A DNA stretch of 59,472 nt, from NCBI RefSeq assembly GCF_000332215.1, contig NZ_ALWB01000002.1:1-59472 (forward strand), given 5' to 3'. This stretch comes from Pseudanabaena biceps PCC 7429 (lineage in GTDB: Bacteria > Cyanobacteriota > Cyanobacteriia > Pseudanabaenales > Pseudanabaenaceae). The notes below the pieces were generated by a model. That model searched no databases, had not been told where the DNA came from, and saw only the letters and a list, made by a program, of their open reading frames with translations. Positions 16,937 through 24,916 of this stretch are shown here, piece by piece. Positions within the stretch are counted from its first letter, which is position 1; every line of letters begins with the position of its first letter. The position numbers and the translations under genes are program-made.

Positions 16937-17950
16937 GTGGCTACACCTGAGTGGCTGGCGATTGCCAATGATGAAATTAGTCTAAGGCTTAACCCAAATG
17001 TTGTAGAACAGATCGATCTAGATACTAAGGGGTTGGCTAGTTACAGGCTGCTGGATCGTGCAGAAATTATTTATAAGTTTAAAAGTCAAGAATTATTGCA
17101 AGTATTGGCTTCTAGTGTTGGTATCGCTTCCCTACGCCAAGGGGCGATCGTGATTTGGACTTATTACACGGAGTCAACTGAAACTACATCTGAAACTACA
17201 TCTGAAACTACATCTGAAACCATATCTGAAACCATATCTGCATCTGTTTCCACATCGCCACCGTTATTAACCGAATCGCCCATACTCAGAACATTAATGA
17301 ATATTGATGGGGATCTTTGCCAAAAAATTTGTCAAGATATCCTCTACCATCCTCAAGCCGATCGCATTTTAAAAGCCCATAGTTTTATTGTCAGTCAGAT
17401 TTCTCGCCAATTTTTGACAGCGATCGTGGACTATGTTGAGGAAAAACTACGTCCCTTTACGATCGCAATGATATCTTTTGTCACGACCATTACATGGTGT
17501 GACCCATTGCGAGACATCGGGAAGAGGTTGAGCTGGTCGCCTTTGGTAATTTCACTTTTAACGAATCCTTGGATGGTGGCGATCGCTGCCCCGATTACCG
17601 TCTTGTTGATCTGGTGGATTTTCTCGCGGCTGAATATCGACTTACCGACATTGCCAAAATTTAATCAGAAGTTATTGGCAAACCTGCTTCAGCTTTTAGA
17701 AAGTACAGGTTTTCAATTTATCGCGATCGCGGCGATCATAACCCTATTGTTATGTTGGGTAGCCCTCCTCTTTTTACAGCCCATAAATGGTCGTTTCGAT
17801 AATTTAATTCAGACATTTACATCCTATCTAGAACCGTACTTACCCCTTGCGATTATTAGTTTACGCAAGGGGATTCTCAGTGTATTGGGGCAAATATTTT
17901 TGCGCTATCCCTTCTTTGTCAAATTAATTTTTGGGCGTTTCATACGATGA
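16937..17950 (+). CDS. unrecognised multi-pass membrane protein (cluster gene 4)
   Basis: The 337-residue product starts at GTG. Residues 1-80 are a soluble domain with similarity to nothing I know. Residues about 75-105 are a low-complexity linker made from a 12-bp DNA repeat (TSET units). Hydrophobic segments follow: FTIAMISFVTTITW, MVAIAAPITVLLIWWIF, FIAIAAIITLLLCWVALLFL and possibly PLAIISLRKGILSVLGQIFL. It appears to be an inner or thylakoid membrane protein with a cytoplasmic N-terminus. The downstream GH19 gene follows at once, with a possible TTG start overlapping it by 20 bases. Confidence 0.6.
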   Translation: MATPEWLAIANDEISLRLNPNVVEQIDLDTKGLASYRLLDRAEIIYKFKSQELLQVLASSVGIASLRQGAIVIWTYYTESTETTSETTSETTSETISETISASVSTSPPLLTESPILRTLMNIDGDLCQKICQDILYHPQADRILKAHSFIVSQISRQFLTAIVDYVEEKLRPFTIAMISFVTTITWCDPLRDIGKRLSWSPLVISLLTNPWMVAIAAPITVLLIWWIFSRLNIDLPTLPKFNQKLLANLLQLLESTGFQFIAIAAIITLLLCWVALLFLQPINGRFDNLIQTFTSYLEPYLPLAIISLRKGILSVLGQIFLRYPFFVKLIFGRFIR

Positions 17951-18026
17951 TAGTAAAGAGTTTGCTTCCCAAACTTTTTATGGCAGTTCTTACAGCAAGC
18001 TTTACAGTAAGTTTTACAGCAAGACG

Positions 18027-19277
18027 ATGAAACAAGTTGAGATTTGGCGATCGCAAGCTGCCGCAACTCTTGCCTTTCTAGTTCCTAAAATTGTTGGCAA
18101 TGCTCCTACCGATCGTGATGGACTGGTAGATGATCTTGTGCGTGCGCTCAATAATTTGCCTGCTCGCCCTGATGGTCGTCAGCCCTATGCGGGCATTTTC
18201 CCAGCAGCCGATCTGCAAACGTGGCGCAATCGTGCTGCAACTACGCTTCAAGCTTTGGTTCCCAAAATTCAGAATGTTGAGGGTAGTGTTTATGATGGGG
18301 CGATCGATGATTTAATTCGCTTTATTCGTAAATTGCCCGCACGTCCGACAGGGCGATCGCCCTATTCAGGACTATTTCCCCCTGCCGATCTAGCCACATG
18401 GCGACAACAAGCCTCACAGGCTTTAGTTGCGGCGATCGCGACTATTACAGATCCCAAATATAACGATATCGATGGCAGAATTGATGACCTAATTCGGGTA
18501 ATGAGTAGGTTGCCCTTACGTCCCATTCTCCGTAAGCCCTATGAAGGTCTGTATCAAGCACCAAATCTCGTACAATACCGCAAATTAGCATCCCAGCGGT
18601 TACAGCAATTGATAGCCGATCTCAAGGACGATTTCAATCCCAAAGATGTATTGGTAGATAGTACAATTCGCGCCTTAAATAATTTGCCTGCCCGTGCGGC
18701 TACTCAAGAACCCTATGCTGGTTTATATCCGCCAACTGTAGTTACTCCCAATCTGCTGACCCTAGACCAATTAAAAGCGATCGCGATCTACACTAGCCAA
18801 GATCGACTCAATCAGTTGCTACCCAACCTCAATACAACCATGCAGCGTTATGGCATTACTACCCCATTACGCAAAGCCCATTTCCTATCCCAAACTGCCC
18901 ATGAAAGTGATGGCTTTAGCACTAATGAAGAATATGCATCTGGTGCGGATTACGAAGGACGTAGAGATCTGGGCAATACGAAAGCAGGCGATGGTGTGCG
19001 TTTTAAAGGTCGCGGTTTAATTCAAGTTACGGGAAGATCCAACTATGCAGCCTGCGGTCAAGCTCTCGGAGTGGACTTGATCAATAATCCTCAACGTCTT
19101 GCCGATTTCGATCTCGCTTGTCTCAGTGCTGGTTGGTATTGGGATTCGCGATCGCTCAATGGCTATGCCGATAATGATGATATCCTCCAAATTACGCGCA
19201 TTATCAATGGTGGGCTGAATGGTTTAGATGATCGACAAGACTATCTTGATCGAGCCAAGCAAGTATTTGGAATTTAG
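18027..19277 (+). CDS. GH19 chitinase/endolysin-like hydrolase with four N-terminal repeats
   Basis: The C-terminal domain (about residues 245-416) is glycoside hydrolase family 19: AHFLSQTAHESDGF holds the catalytic Glu, and RFKGRGLIQVTGRSNY and LSAGWYWDSRSLNGYAD follow. GH19 members cleave chitin or peptidoglycan. The first 240 residues are four repeats of about 59 residues, each with WRxxAxxxLxxLVPKI, then DDLIRxxxxLPARP and PYAGLFPPAD. These repeats may bind a partner or glycan. No signal peptide is present, as in phage endolysins. I chose the ATG at 18027; a TTG at 17931 would add 32 Ser/Tyr-rich residues and overlap cluster gene 4. The membrane protein upstream could be its exporter or anchor (inference). 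Confidence 0.8.
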   Translation: MKQVEIWRSQAAATLAFLVPKIVGNAPTDRDGLVDDLVRALNNLPARPDGRQPYAGIFPAADLQTWRNRAATTLQALVPKIQNVEGSVYDGAIDDLIRFIRKLPARPTGRSPYSGLFPPADLATWRQQASQALVAAIATITDPKYNDIDGRIDDLIRVMSRLPLRPILRKPYEGLYQAPNLVQYRKLASQRLQQLIADLKDDFNPKDVLVDSTIRALNNLPARAATQEPYAGLYPPTVVTPNLLTLDQLKAIAIYTSQDRLNQLLPNLNTTMQRYGITTPLRKAHFLSQTAHESDGFSTNEEYASGADYEGRRDLGNTKAGDGVRFKGRGLIQVTGRSNYAACGQALGVDLINNPQRLADFDLACLSAGWYWDSRSLNGYADNDDILQITRIINGGLNGLDDRQDYLDRAKQVFGI

Positions 19278-19328
19278 CGTGGTTGTAGAATGGATTGAAT
19301 ATTTACAGGTTTTAGCGAGGGTAAATTA

Positions 19329-20171
19329 ATGACTCTGCAACCTTTAATCTCTGATTCAGAGATCGCTCCTGAGATTGATTATCCTGACAGTGATGGTAAT
19401 CCTATGGCTGACAATACCGAGCAATATCGCTGGATTGTGATTATTAAGGAAAACCTAGAGATTATGTATGCCGACGATCCTAATGTATTTGTGGCAGGGG
19501 ATTTGCTCTGGTATCCAGTCCGTCGCACTCAAAAACGAGTTGCGCCTGATGTGATGGTGGCTCTAGGTCGTCCTAAAGGTCGAAGGGGATCTTATAAACA
19601 ATGGTTAGAAGATAATATTGCGCCACAGGTAGTTTTTGAGATCCTGTCACCCAGCAATAAAGATCGACGCGGACAAGATTCCCTTGAAGATAAGTTTGAC
19701 TTTTACCAAACCTATGGCGTTCAGGAATATTACATTTATGATCCCGACGATCTCATTTTAGAAGGCTGGCAGAGAGTGGGCGATCGCCTAGTCCAAATTC
19801 CATCAATGCTCAATTGGGGCAGTCCATTATTAGGGATTAAATTTGATTGGGCGATCGGACAGGAATTAATTATCTCGCGTCCCGATGGTCAGAGATTTTT
19901 GTCACCTGTAGAACTAAGTCAGCGTTTACAGCAGTCAGAAATCCAAGTGTGGCAAGAACAGCAACGCACCGCTCAAGAGCGTAGACGAGCTGAAGCCCAC
20001 CAGAAACGAGCCGAGCAAGAAAGCCTACGTGCAGAACAAGAAAGCCTACGTGCAGAACAAGAAAGCCTACGTGCCGAGCAAGAAAGCCTACGCGCCGAGC
20101 AAGAAAGCCTACGTGCAAATCGTCTTGCGGAGCGGTTAAGAGCTTTAGGTATCGATCCAGACGATGTATAA
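19329..20171 (+). CDS. Uma2-family endonuclease-like protein
   Basis: The protein belongs to the Uma2 (DUF820) PD-(D/E)xK group, which is greatly expanded in cyanobacteria. The nuclease-like core shows VAPDVMVALG with the Asp, then VVFEILSPSNKDR with the Glu and the SPS motif, and DFYQTYGVQEYYIYDPDD. The C-terminal third is a coiled coil with five consecutive copies of the heptad RAEQESL, generated by a 21-bp DNA repeat at about 20018-20115. Whether it cleaves DNA in the cell is not established. Its end overlaps the next gene by eight bases. Confidence 0.85.
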   Translation: MTLQPLISDSEIAPEIDYPDSDGNPMADNTEQYRWIVIIKENLEIMYADDPNVFVAGDLLWYPVRRTQKRVAPDVMVALGRPKGRRGSYKQWLEDNIAPQVVFEILSPSNKDRRGQDSLEDKFDFYQTYGVQEYYIYDPDDLILEGWQRVGDRLVQIPSMLNWGSPLLGIKFDWAIGQELIISRPDGQRFLSPVELSQRLQQSEIQVWQEQQRTAQERRRAEAHQKRAEQESLRAEQESLRAEQESLRAEQESLRAEQESLRANRLAERLRALGIDPDDV

Positions 20172-20754
20172 GCTTAATGGCAATTTGGGACTCTGTGGCG
20201 CACATCGCACTGGTAAAACCACCTTAGCGATCGCCCTAGCCGATCGCTTGCATATTCCCTTTGTGCGCACCACGACTAGCCAAGTTTTTGCCCGACTTGG
20301 TTTAGATCCTGCCGAGCCGATGGACTTTAATACGAGGCTGTTTGTGCAAAATCATGTTTTAGATGCTGCCGAACAGGTATGGCAGGATGCGGCTACACCA
20401 TTTATTAGCGATCGCACCCCCATCGATATGATCGCCTATACCCTCGGCGATATCCAAGGCAAAACTGAAGTGGACTTTGACTTACTCAATCAATATATAG
20501 ATTGTTGCTTTGCTAGTACTAATCAATTTTTTCAAAATCTGGCAATTATCCAACCAGGAATACCTCTTATATATGAAGAAGGCAAAGCAGCGCTCAACGC
20601 CGCCTATATCGAGCATATCAATACTTTAGTGATTGGGCTATGTCGTGATTCTCGGCTTCAGGCAGAAGTGTTTTGCAATGCGCGGGAGGCGATCGGTCTC
20701 GAAGCAAGAATCCTTAATATTTCGGATGAATTTAAATCTCGGAAAACTGGGTAA
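20164..20754 (+). CDS. P-loop kinase/ATPase-like protein
   Basis: The 196-residue protein has a Walker A motif GAHRTGKTT at about residues 12-20 and a probable Walker B-like ISDRTPIDM near 86. The layout resembles small nucleoside or nucleotide kinases and NadR-like P-loop proteins. The substrate is not evident. It overlaps the Uma2 gene by eight bases, so the two are probably co-expressed, though pairing with Uma2 has no known meaning. Confidence 0.65.
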   Translation: MYKLNGNLGLCGAHRTGKTTLAIALADRLHIPFVRTTTSQVFARLGLDPAEPMDFNTRLFVQNHVLDAAEQVWQDAATPFISDRTPIDMIAYTLGDIQGKTEVDFDLLNQYIDCCFASTNQFFQNLAIIQPGIPLIYEEGKAALNAAYIEHINTLVIGLCRDSRLQAEVFCNAREAIGLEARILNISDEFKSRKTG

Positions 20755-20800
20755 TTTGATCTAAGGGAAAAGGTTACAAGTTAGTTGCAGGTACGGGACT

Positions 20801-21379
20801 GTGGATTTCAAGAATTTAGTATATATAGTCAGTTTATTGCTTCGCGATCGCCAAACCAAAATTCAAAACCTTAATGGTAAAGGCTTTACATTGATTGAGC
20901 TGCTCGTCACAATGATTATCATTGGTATTCTAGCGGCGATCGCTCTACCCTCATTTCTCAATCAAGCCAACAAAGCTCGCTATTCCGAAGCAAAAACCTA
21001 CACTGGTACGATGAGTCGTCTGCAACAAGTCTATTATCTGGAGAAACAGATATTTGCTGGCAACATCAGCCAGCTAAATGTAGGCATAGCCACGACAACA
21101 AGTTCCTTCACTTACTCTGTCATTACAGGTGATATTAATGGGAACTCAAATCCAGTTCAATTGGATCGAATCGCTACCAATGTTGCAACACCATCTTCCT
21201 CTACCTTAGGCGTTTTTGAAGGTGTTGTTGGTGTAACAGGCGTATTGGGTGCTCAAACAACAACAATAACTACCGTTTTTTGTATTGCTAATGTACTAGG
21301 ACCTGGTTCTGTAGCACGTGGGGCACTGGATGGCTCTGGTCAAACTACATGCCCGCTTAACTTTACTAGCACCGACTAA
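20801..21379 (+). CDS. type IV pilin-like protein (prepilin)
   Basis: The class III signal GKGFTLIELLVTMIIIGILAA is diagnostic: prepilin peptidase would cut after Gly and methylate the Phe, and the Glu at +5 is present. The mature part has LPSFLNQANKARYSEAKTYTGTMSRLQQ typical of cyanobacterial PilA and a Cys pair near the C-terminus (FCIANVLG and TTCPLNF). The GTG start gives a leader of about 28 residues, which is long. Internal TTG codons could shorten it. It may be a major or minor pilin for motility, adhesion or DNA uptake. Confidence 0.85.
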   Translation: MDFKNLVYIVSLLLRDRQTKIQNLNGKGFTLIELLVTMIIIGILAAIALPSFLNQANKARYSEAKTYTGTMSRLQQVYYLEKQIFAGNISQLNVGIATTTSSFTYSVITGDINGNSNPVQLDRIATNVATPSSSTLGVFEGVVGVTGVLGAQTTTITTVFCIANVLGPGSVARGALDGSGQTTCPLNFTSTD

Positions 21380-21456
21380 TAGATTTGCCAACATAGTAAG
21401 ACAAAGCTCACGCTGTGGCGCGGTCTTTATCTTACTATATCTGCTGTCAACTGTAT

Positions 21457-21573
21457 TAACGTCAGTTCGGGTTAAGCTGGCAAATTTTAAAAGCCCAAAA
21501 ATAAAAGCCTTGCTACGCAAGGCTTTTATTTTTGGGCTTTTAAAATTTGCCAGCTTAACCCGAACTGACGTTA
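21457..21573. repeat. family D near-perfect palindrome (117 bp)
   Basis: The palindrome runs from TAACGTCAGTTCGGGTTAAG to its complement, centred on GCCTTGCTACGCAAGGC at about 21515. Pairing is essentially complete over more than 50 bp per arm. It lies between convergent genes and could terminate both. Two further relatives are at 56019-56134 and 56137-56270. Confidence 0.85.
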
Positions 21574-21606
21574 CTTAAATATTCACAAAAAAGCGATTTG
21601 CTAGGC

Positions 21607-22818
21607 TTATTTTTTCATCGTTTTTAAGTTAACCATTCTCAAAGATAAGGCGATCGCTGTAATTGCCCCACAGGAAATCGTCAAGATCCAATTTTTAGGA
21701 CTCCATTCCACCGCACCCAGATAACTTGAACCGATCGCAATTGTATGCACTGAGGCGAGTACCAAAGCAGGAACCGAAAGTAAATGTAAATAACGCCAAG
21801 CCTTACCGAGTTTAGCTACCATCCAATCGGAACTGGTGATTGCGGCTGGAGTCATTAAGGCGATCGCGATCGCGCCTAACCAAATTGCTAGTTGATGCCT
21901 TGGGATCAAGAAAGATAAAGCATCAAAATTCCATTGAAAAGTATGTTCAAGCATATGGAAAGTATGGGCGATGGAAAGGATGAAGGCTCCCATCCCGATA
22001 GCACGGCGATAGGTCATTAACGCTGACCAAAATTTTGATAGTTGTCCGAGTGGACGTGCTACCAAAGCAAGGACGAGCAAAATTAATCCACCATGCCCCG
22101 TATAATCCACCATGTCGCTACTTCGCAATATCGTTAGGAGCCCAATTGTTAGGGTGATCCAGCCCCCCATCCGAAATAACTGACTGCGGCGATCGCGACT
22201 TATTAGTCCTGCAAATATGCCAATGCCCAGCATCGATGGTAAAGTGCCGATGCCAAAAGCCAGCATCGTTAAAGCTCCCTGCATCATACTGCTAGTTTCG
22301 GCTGCCTTGAGTTGGGCTGTATAGAGAAAACCACAGGGGATTAACCCCCATGTCATCCCAAGTAAAGCGGGCGTAATAGGATGGGAATAGAGGGATAACT
22401 TCATCATGGCATTGCTAAGACGCTGATGGAGTCCGAGGGCAGCTATTGGATTGAGAAAAGGCATCTGAGGTAAACCTTCAGGCTCGATCTGCACCAATCC
22501 CATCCACACTAATAAAATTCCCGTCAAAATCGCTAGCCACCGTCGCAGATCGCTTTCTATACCTGCTAACTGACCACTGGCAATTAGTACCGAACCGATC
22601 GCCCCAATCGCCGCACCTACCAGTACATAACTGAAAATCCTACCAATATTGAGCAATGCGTGAAAGTACAGATGCTGTTGCCAAACTTGGGAAGACTCGC
22701 GATCCTGTCGATCTTTTCCAGAAAGTGAAAAGGCAACGGTTAAGGGGCCACACATACCCACGCAGTGACCAAAACTTCCTAAAAATCCCAAGGCGGATAT
22801 AAGCAATAAATCTAGCAT
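21607..22818 (-). CDS. TauE/SafE-type membrane protein fused to a ferric-reductase-like heme domain
   Basis: The first 230 residues form the SafE/UreH-like transmembrane domain with the hallmark SFGHCVGMCGPLTVAF near residue 16. This Cys motif occurs in proteins linked to copper delivery and cytochrome oxidase assembly. The remaining 170 residues look like a ferric-reductase-type helical bundle with spaced histidines (IAHTFHMLEHTFQW, LHLLSVPALVLASVHT). At least ten transmembrane segments are expected. It follows the Cu/Zn superoxide dismutase and a small protein on the same strand. A role in metal or redox handling is inferred. Confidence 0.75.
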   Translation of the reverse strand: MLDLLLISALGFLGSFGHCVGMCGPLTVAFSLSGKDRQDRESSQVWQQHLYFHALLNIGRIFSYVLVGAAIGAIGSVLIASGQLAGIESDLRRWLAILTGILLVWMGLVQIEPEGLPQMPFLNPIAALGLHQRLSNAMMKLSLYSHPITPALLGMTWGLIPCGFLYTAQLKAAETSSMMQGALTMLAFGIGTLPSMLGIGIFAGLISRDRRSQLFRMGGWITLTIGLLTILRSSDMVDYTGHGGLILLVLALVARPLGQLSKFWSALMTYRRAIGMGAFILSIAHTFHMLEHTFQWNFDALSFLIPRHQLAIWLGAIAIALMTPAAITSSDWMVAKLGKAWRYLHLLSVPALVLASVHTIAIGSSYLGAVEWSPKNWILTISCGAITAIALSLRMVNLKTMKK

Positions 22819-22834
22819 TCTTCACATATAACGC

Positions 22835-22922
22835 AAATTGGATGCTTATTTGCCAACATTTACGGTAAAAGTTAATTCAAATTGGATGCTTATTTGCCAA
22901 CATTTACGGTAAAAGTTAATTC
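22835..22922. repeat. exact 44-bp tandem duplication
   Basis: Two identical 44-base units (22835-22878 and 22879-22922) begin AAATTGGATGCTTATTTGCC. The right unit includes the last codons and stop of the gene at 22890-23339, and the left unit is a copy placed in the leader of the TauE-like gene. Identity implies a recent event. Confidence 0.9.
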
Positions 22923-23339
22923 AAAGGGTGAGAAATCTTCATCTCCCTTGGGTGCGCCGTTTAATAGCAGTTCATATCTGCCTACCTGTGGAAATACGAT
23001 CTCTATACTCGGCAAGCCCAAGTAGCGATCAAGGATCGATGGCATTTGGGATACTGTAAATTTAATATTTTTGTTGGTTAGAGACCTTACTTCTAAACGA
23101 CAGTTACAGTTATTGTAAGGAATGACTTCGCCGCCCCGTCTTGTTAAAGCGATCCAAGCTCGCGATCTTTGACCTGCGATCGGGCGATCGTCTGGCTCGA
23201 TATGTAATGTCCCTCCGACTTCATTAGCGGTTCTTACTTCATGGGCAATGCGAAGTGGCAAGCTCTTACTTCCTAAATCCGCGTTGAGATTAGGAGTAGA
23301 TAGATTCAAGTTTAATAGGATAGAAGCAATTTCCAACAT
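22890..23339 (-). CDS. unrecognised protein, possibly YtkA/FixH-like
   Basis: The 149-residue protein ends with PSIEIVFPQVGRYELLLNG and SPFELTFTVNV, a beta-sandwich style closing seen in YtkA-like proteins. No signal peptide is obvious, although the first 18 residues are mildly hydrophobic (IASILLNLNLS). It contains a CNCR motif near residue 77. It lies 35 bases after sodC and 71 before the TauE-like gene, so it probably belongs to one operon with them. Confidence 0.55.
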   Translation of the reverse strand: MLEIASILLNLNLSTPNLNADLGSKSLPLRIAHEVRTANEVGGTLHIEPDDRPIAGQRSRAWIALTRRGGEVIPYNNCNCRLEVRSLTNKNIKFTVSQMPSILDRYLGLPSIEIVFPQVGRYELLLNGAPKGDEDFSPFELTFTVNVGK

Positions 23340-23374
23340 TGATTAATTAATGATTGTTTTTTGAGATGGAATGG

Positions 23375-24085
23375 TTAGAATTTCTTAATTACTCCACAGG
23401 CAATGCGAGTCTTGTAATCGACATTAGGAATAGTTGAATTCCCATTGGCACCTGCATGGATGAGAATGGATGTACCGCCTTGCTTGAGCAGTGAGTTGGG
23501 CTTGTTATCCAAACTTAGTCGGGGAAGTAGGGCGTTCAGTTTTCCCTTGCCATCTTTCTTAACTACGATATTGGGCAAATCCCCTGCTGGGTTATGTTTT
23601 TCTCCCTCATGCTTTTCATGGTTCTCATGGGCTCCATGATTTCCATGCATAGGATTAATCTCATTATCATCGTCATCATCTTTAGGATTTTTAGGATTGA
23701 AGTGATTACCCGATGTCTTAAAATCTGGAGCGTCACATTTCCCATTCTCATGGATATGGATCATATGCTCACCCTGAGTGAGGTTCTCGACATTGACGAT
23801 AACCTGCAATCCTAACGGCGTTTGGGTGAATGTTGCTGTACCCACCTGCTCGCCTTTGATATTAAAAATACTGGCGATCGCACTTTGAGGATTGCGAATA
23901 ATCACGGAGGTGGCATTTTGAGCAATCACAGTTGCGGAAGTGACTGCGGTAGCTGCTGTGATTGTCATGCAAGCCAAACCAAAATTAACAAGATTAAACT
24001 TATGCCTAAACTTATGCCTAAACTTATGCCTAAAAAGAGCTAGAAGATAATTTTTATCAATCATTTTATTGGTCTTATTGGTCAT
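23375..24085 (-). CDS. sodC: superoxide dismutase, Cu/Zn family
   Basis: The enzyme dismutates superoxide outside the cytoplasm. Copper and zinc ligands are visible in HIHENGKC and SGNHFNP, then NPAGDLPNI, ILIHAG and the C-terminal TRIACGVI with the conserved Arg. A signal-anchor-like helix spans about residues 31-52. Two features are odd. The loop between GNHFNP and GDLPNI has grown into an Asp/His-rich stretch with DDDDD and seven His. The N-terminus has three copies of RHKF from a 12-bp DNA repeat at about 23997-24035, before the membrane segment. The gene heads a probable operon with the two genes downstream. Confidence 0.85.
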   Translation of the reverse strand: MTNKTNKMIDKNYLLALFRHKFRHKFRHKFNLVNFGLACMTITAATAVTSATVIAQNATSVIIRNPQSAIASIFNIKGEQVGTATFTQTPLGLQVIVNVENLTQGEHMIHIHENGKCDAPDFKTSGNHFNPKNPKDDDDDNEINPMHGNHGAHENHEKHEGEKHNPAGDLPNIVVKKDGKGKLNALLPRLSLDNKPNSLLKQGGTSILIHAGANGNSTIPNVDYKTRIACGVIKKF

Positions 24086-24130
24086 ATGTGCGCTTTCTTA
24101 AAACCTGTTTTTCTAAAATGCTTTCCTATT

Positions 24131-24169
24131 GAGGTTTTCATTTTGTCTATGGCAAAATGAAAACTCAAA
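24131..24169. repeat. hairpin resembling half of a family A element
   Basis: The stem GAGTTTTCATTTTG-like (as written GAGGTTTTCATTTTG with CAAAATGAAAACTC) is followed by AAAACCCTTATTAAG, which resembles the family A centre, and then directly by element B4. Confidence 0.5.
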
Positions 24170-24177
24170 ACCCTTAT

Positions 24178-24280
24178 TAAGTAGCTAGGCGCAATTAAAT
24201 ATAAAATCCTAAAACCTGTAGCGCACGCTGCGCGTGCGCTACAGGTTTTGATTCTGGGTTTTAATATCTCCTAGCTTTTT
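24178..24280. repeat. family B element (copy B4) touching petJ
   Basis: The left end is AAGTAGCTAGGCGCAATT. The internal hairpin is AAAACCTGTAGCGCACG/CGTGCGCTACAGGTTTT. The right end has decayed to TCTCCTAGCTTTT, in which CTA at 24271-24273 is the stop codon of petJ on the minus strand. Confidence 0.75.
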
Positions 24281-24612
24281 GCCCAGCCATTGTCAGCTTG
24301 CTCGATCACATAGTTTGCGACTAGATTAATTTCATTAGCAGTGAGTTTTTTGCCAAAAGCAGGCATTGCACCTTTCCCCTTCGTAACTTGGGCGACGATT
24401 GCCTCAACCGAGTATTTGCCATACTTTTCTAAGGCATCTTTTTTCAAGTTTTTGGCTGCTACTACTCGGTTTGTGCCGCCTGCATGACAGGAAGCGCAGT
24501 TTGAACTAAAAACTTTTTGACCTGAGGTCTGTTCGGCAAAGGCAGGTTGGCTAAAGGATAGCCCCAAAAACATGGTCAGCGCGATCGCTAAAATAGAGAA
24601 AATGCGTTTCAT
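24271..24612 (-). CDS. petJ: cytochrome c6
   Basis: This soluble lumenal heme protein carries electrons from cytochrome b6f to photosystem I or to oxidase, in place of plastocyanin. A signal peptide ends at about residue 26 (SQPAFA). The heme site CASCH lies at about 39-43, and the axial Met is in GAMPAFG. The length of 113 residues with signal is normal. In cyanobacteria the protein is used when copper is short, which fits the nearby Cu/Zn dismutase and Cys-motif membrane protein thematically. A good ribosome binding site (AAGGAATT) precedes the start. Confidence 0.92.
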   Translation of the reverse strand: MKRIFSILAIALTMFLGLSFSQPAFAEQTSGQKVFSSNCASCHAGGTNRVVAAKNLKKDALEKYGKYSVEAIVAQVTKGKGAMPAFGKKLTANEINLVANYVIEQADNGWAKS

Positions 24613-24801
24613 AGTTATAATTCCTTGGTCTAGTTACTTAAATATTCGCTAAATATTCACGAAAAATAAGGGCAAAGCTTTACGCCGATGCCCTACGCGG
24701 CTTAGCCGCAAAGTCGAGTTGAATTTTAGTCTGGGTACATCATGCCCCTACTTGCTCTGGCAGTCAAAAGACGGCTCGTCAAACAACATAAAATTTCATT
24801 A

Positions 24802-24916
24802 ATACCAATTTACTGAAGTGAGCCAACAATTCAGTGAATTAAATCAGTGAATTAAAAAACAAACCCAGTAAGGTTTTGAGATTCCCAAAATGGCAACGCC
24901 ATTTTGGGAATTGGTA
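24802..24916. repeat. family A composite hairpin element (copy A5, inverted order)
   Basis: It opens ATACCAATTTACTGAAGTGAG with an imperfect first hairpin that has a partly duplicated right arm (CAGTGAATTAAAT repeated). The centre AAACCCAGTAAGGTTTTG follows, and then a perfect hairpin with arm TTCCCAAAATGG and loop CAACG. It abuts B5 directly. Confidence 0.75.
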
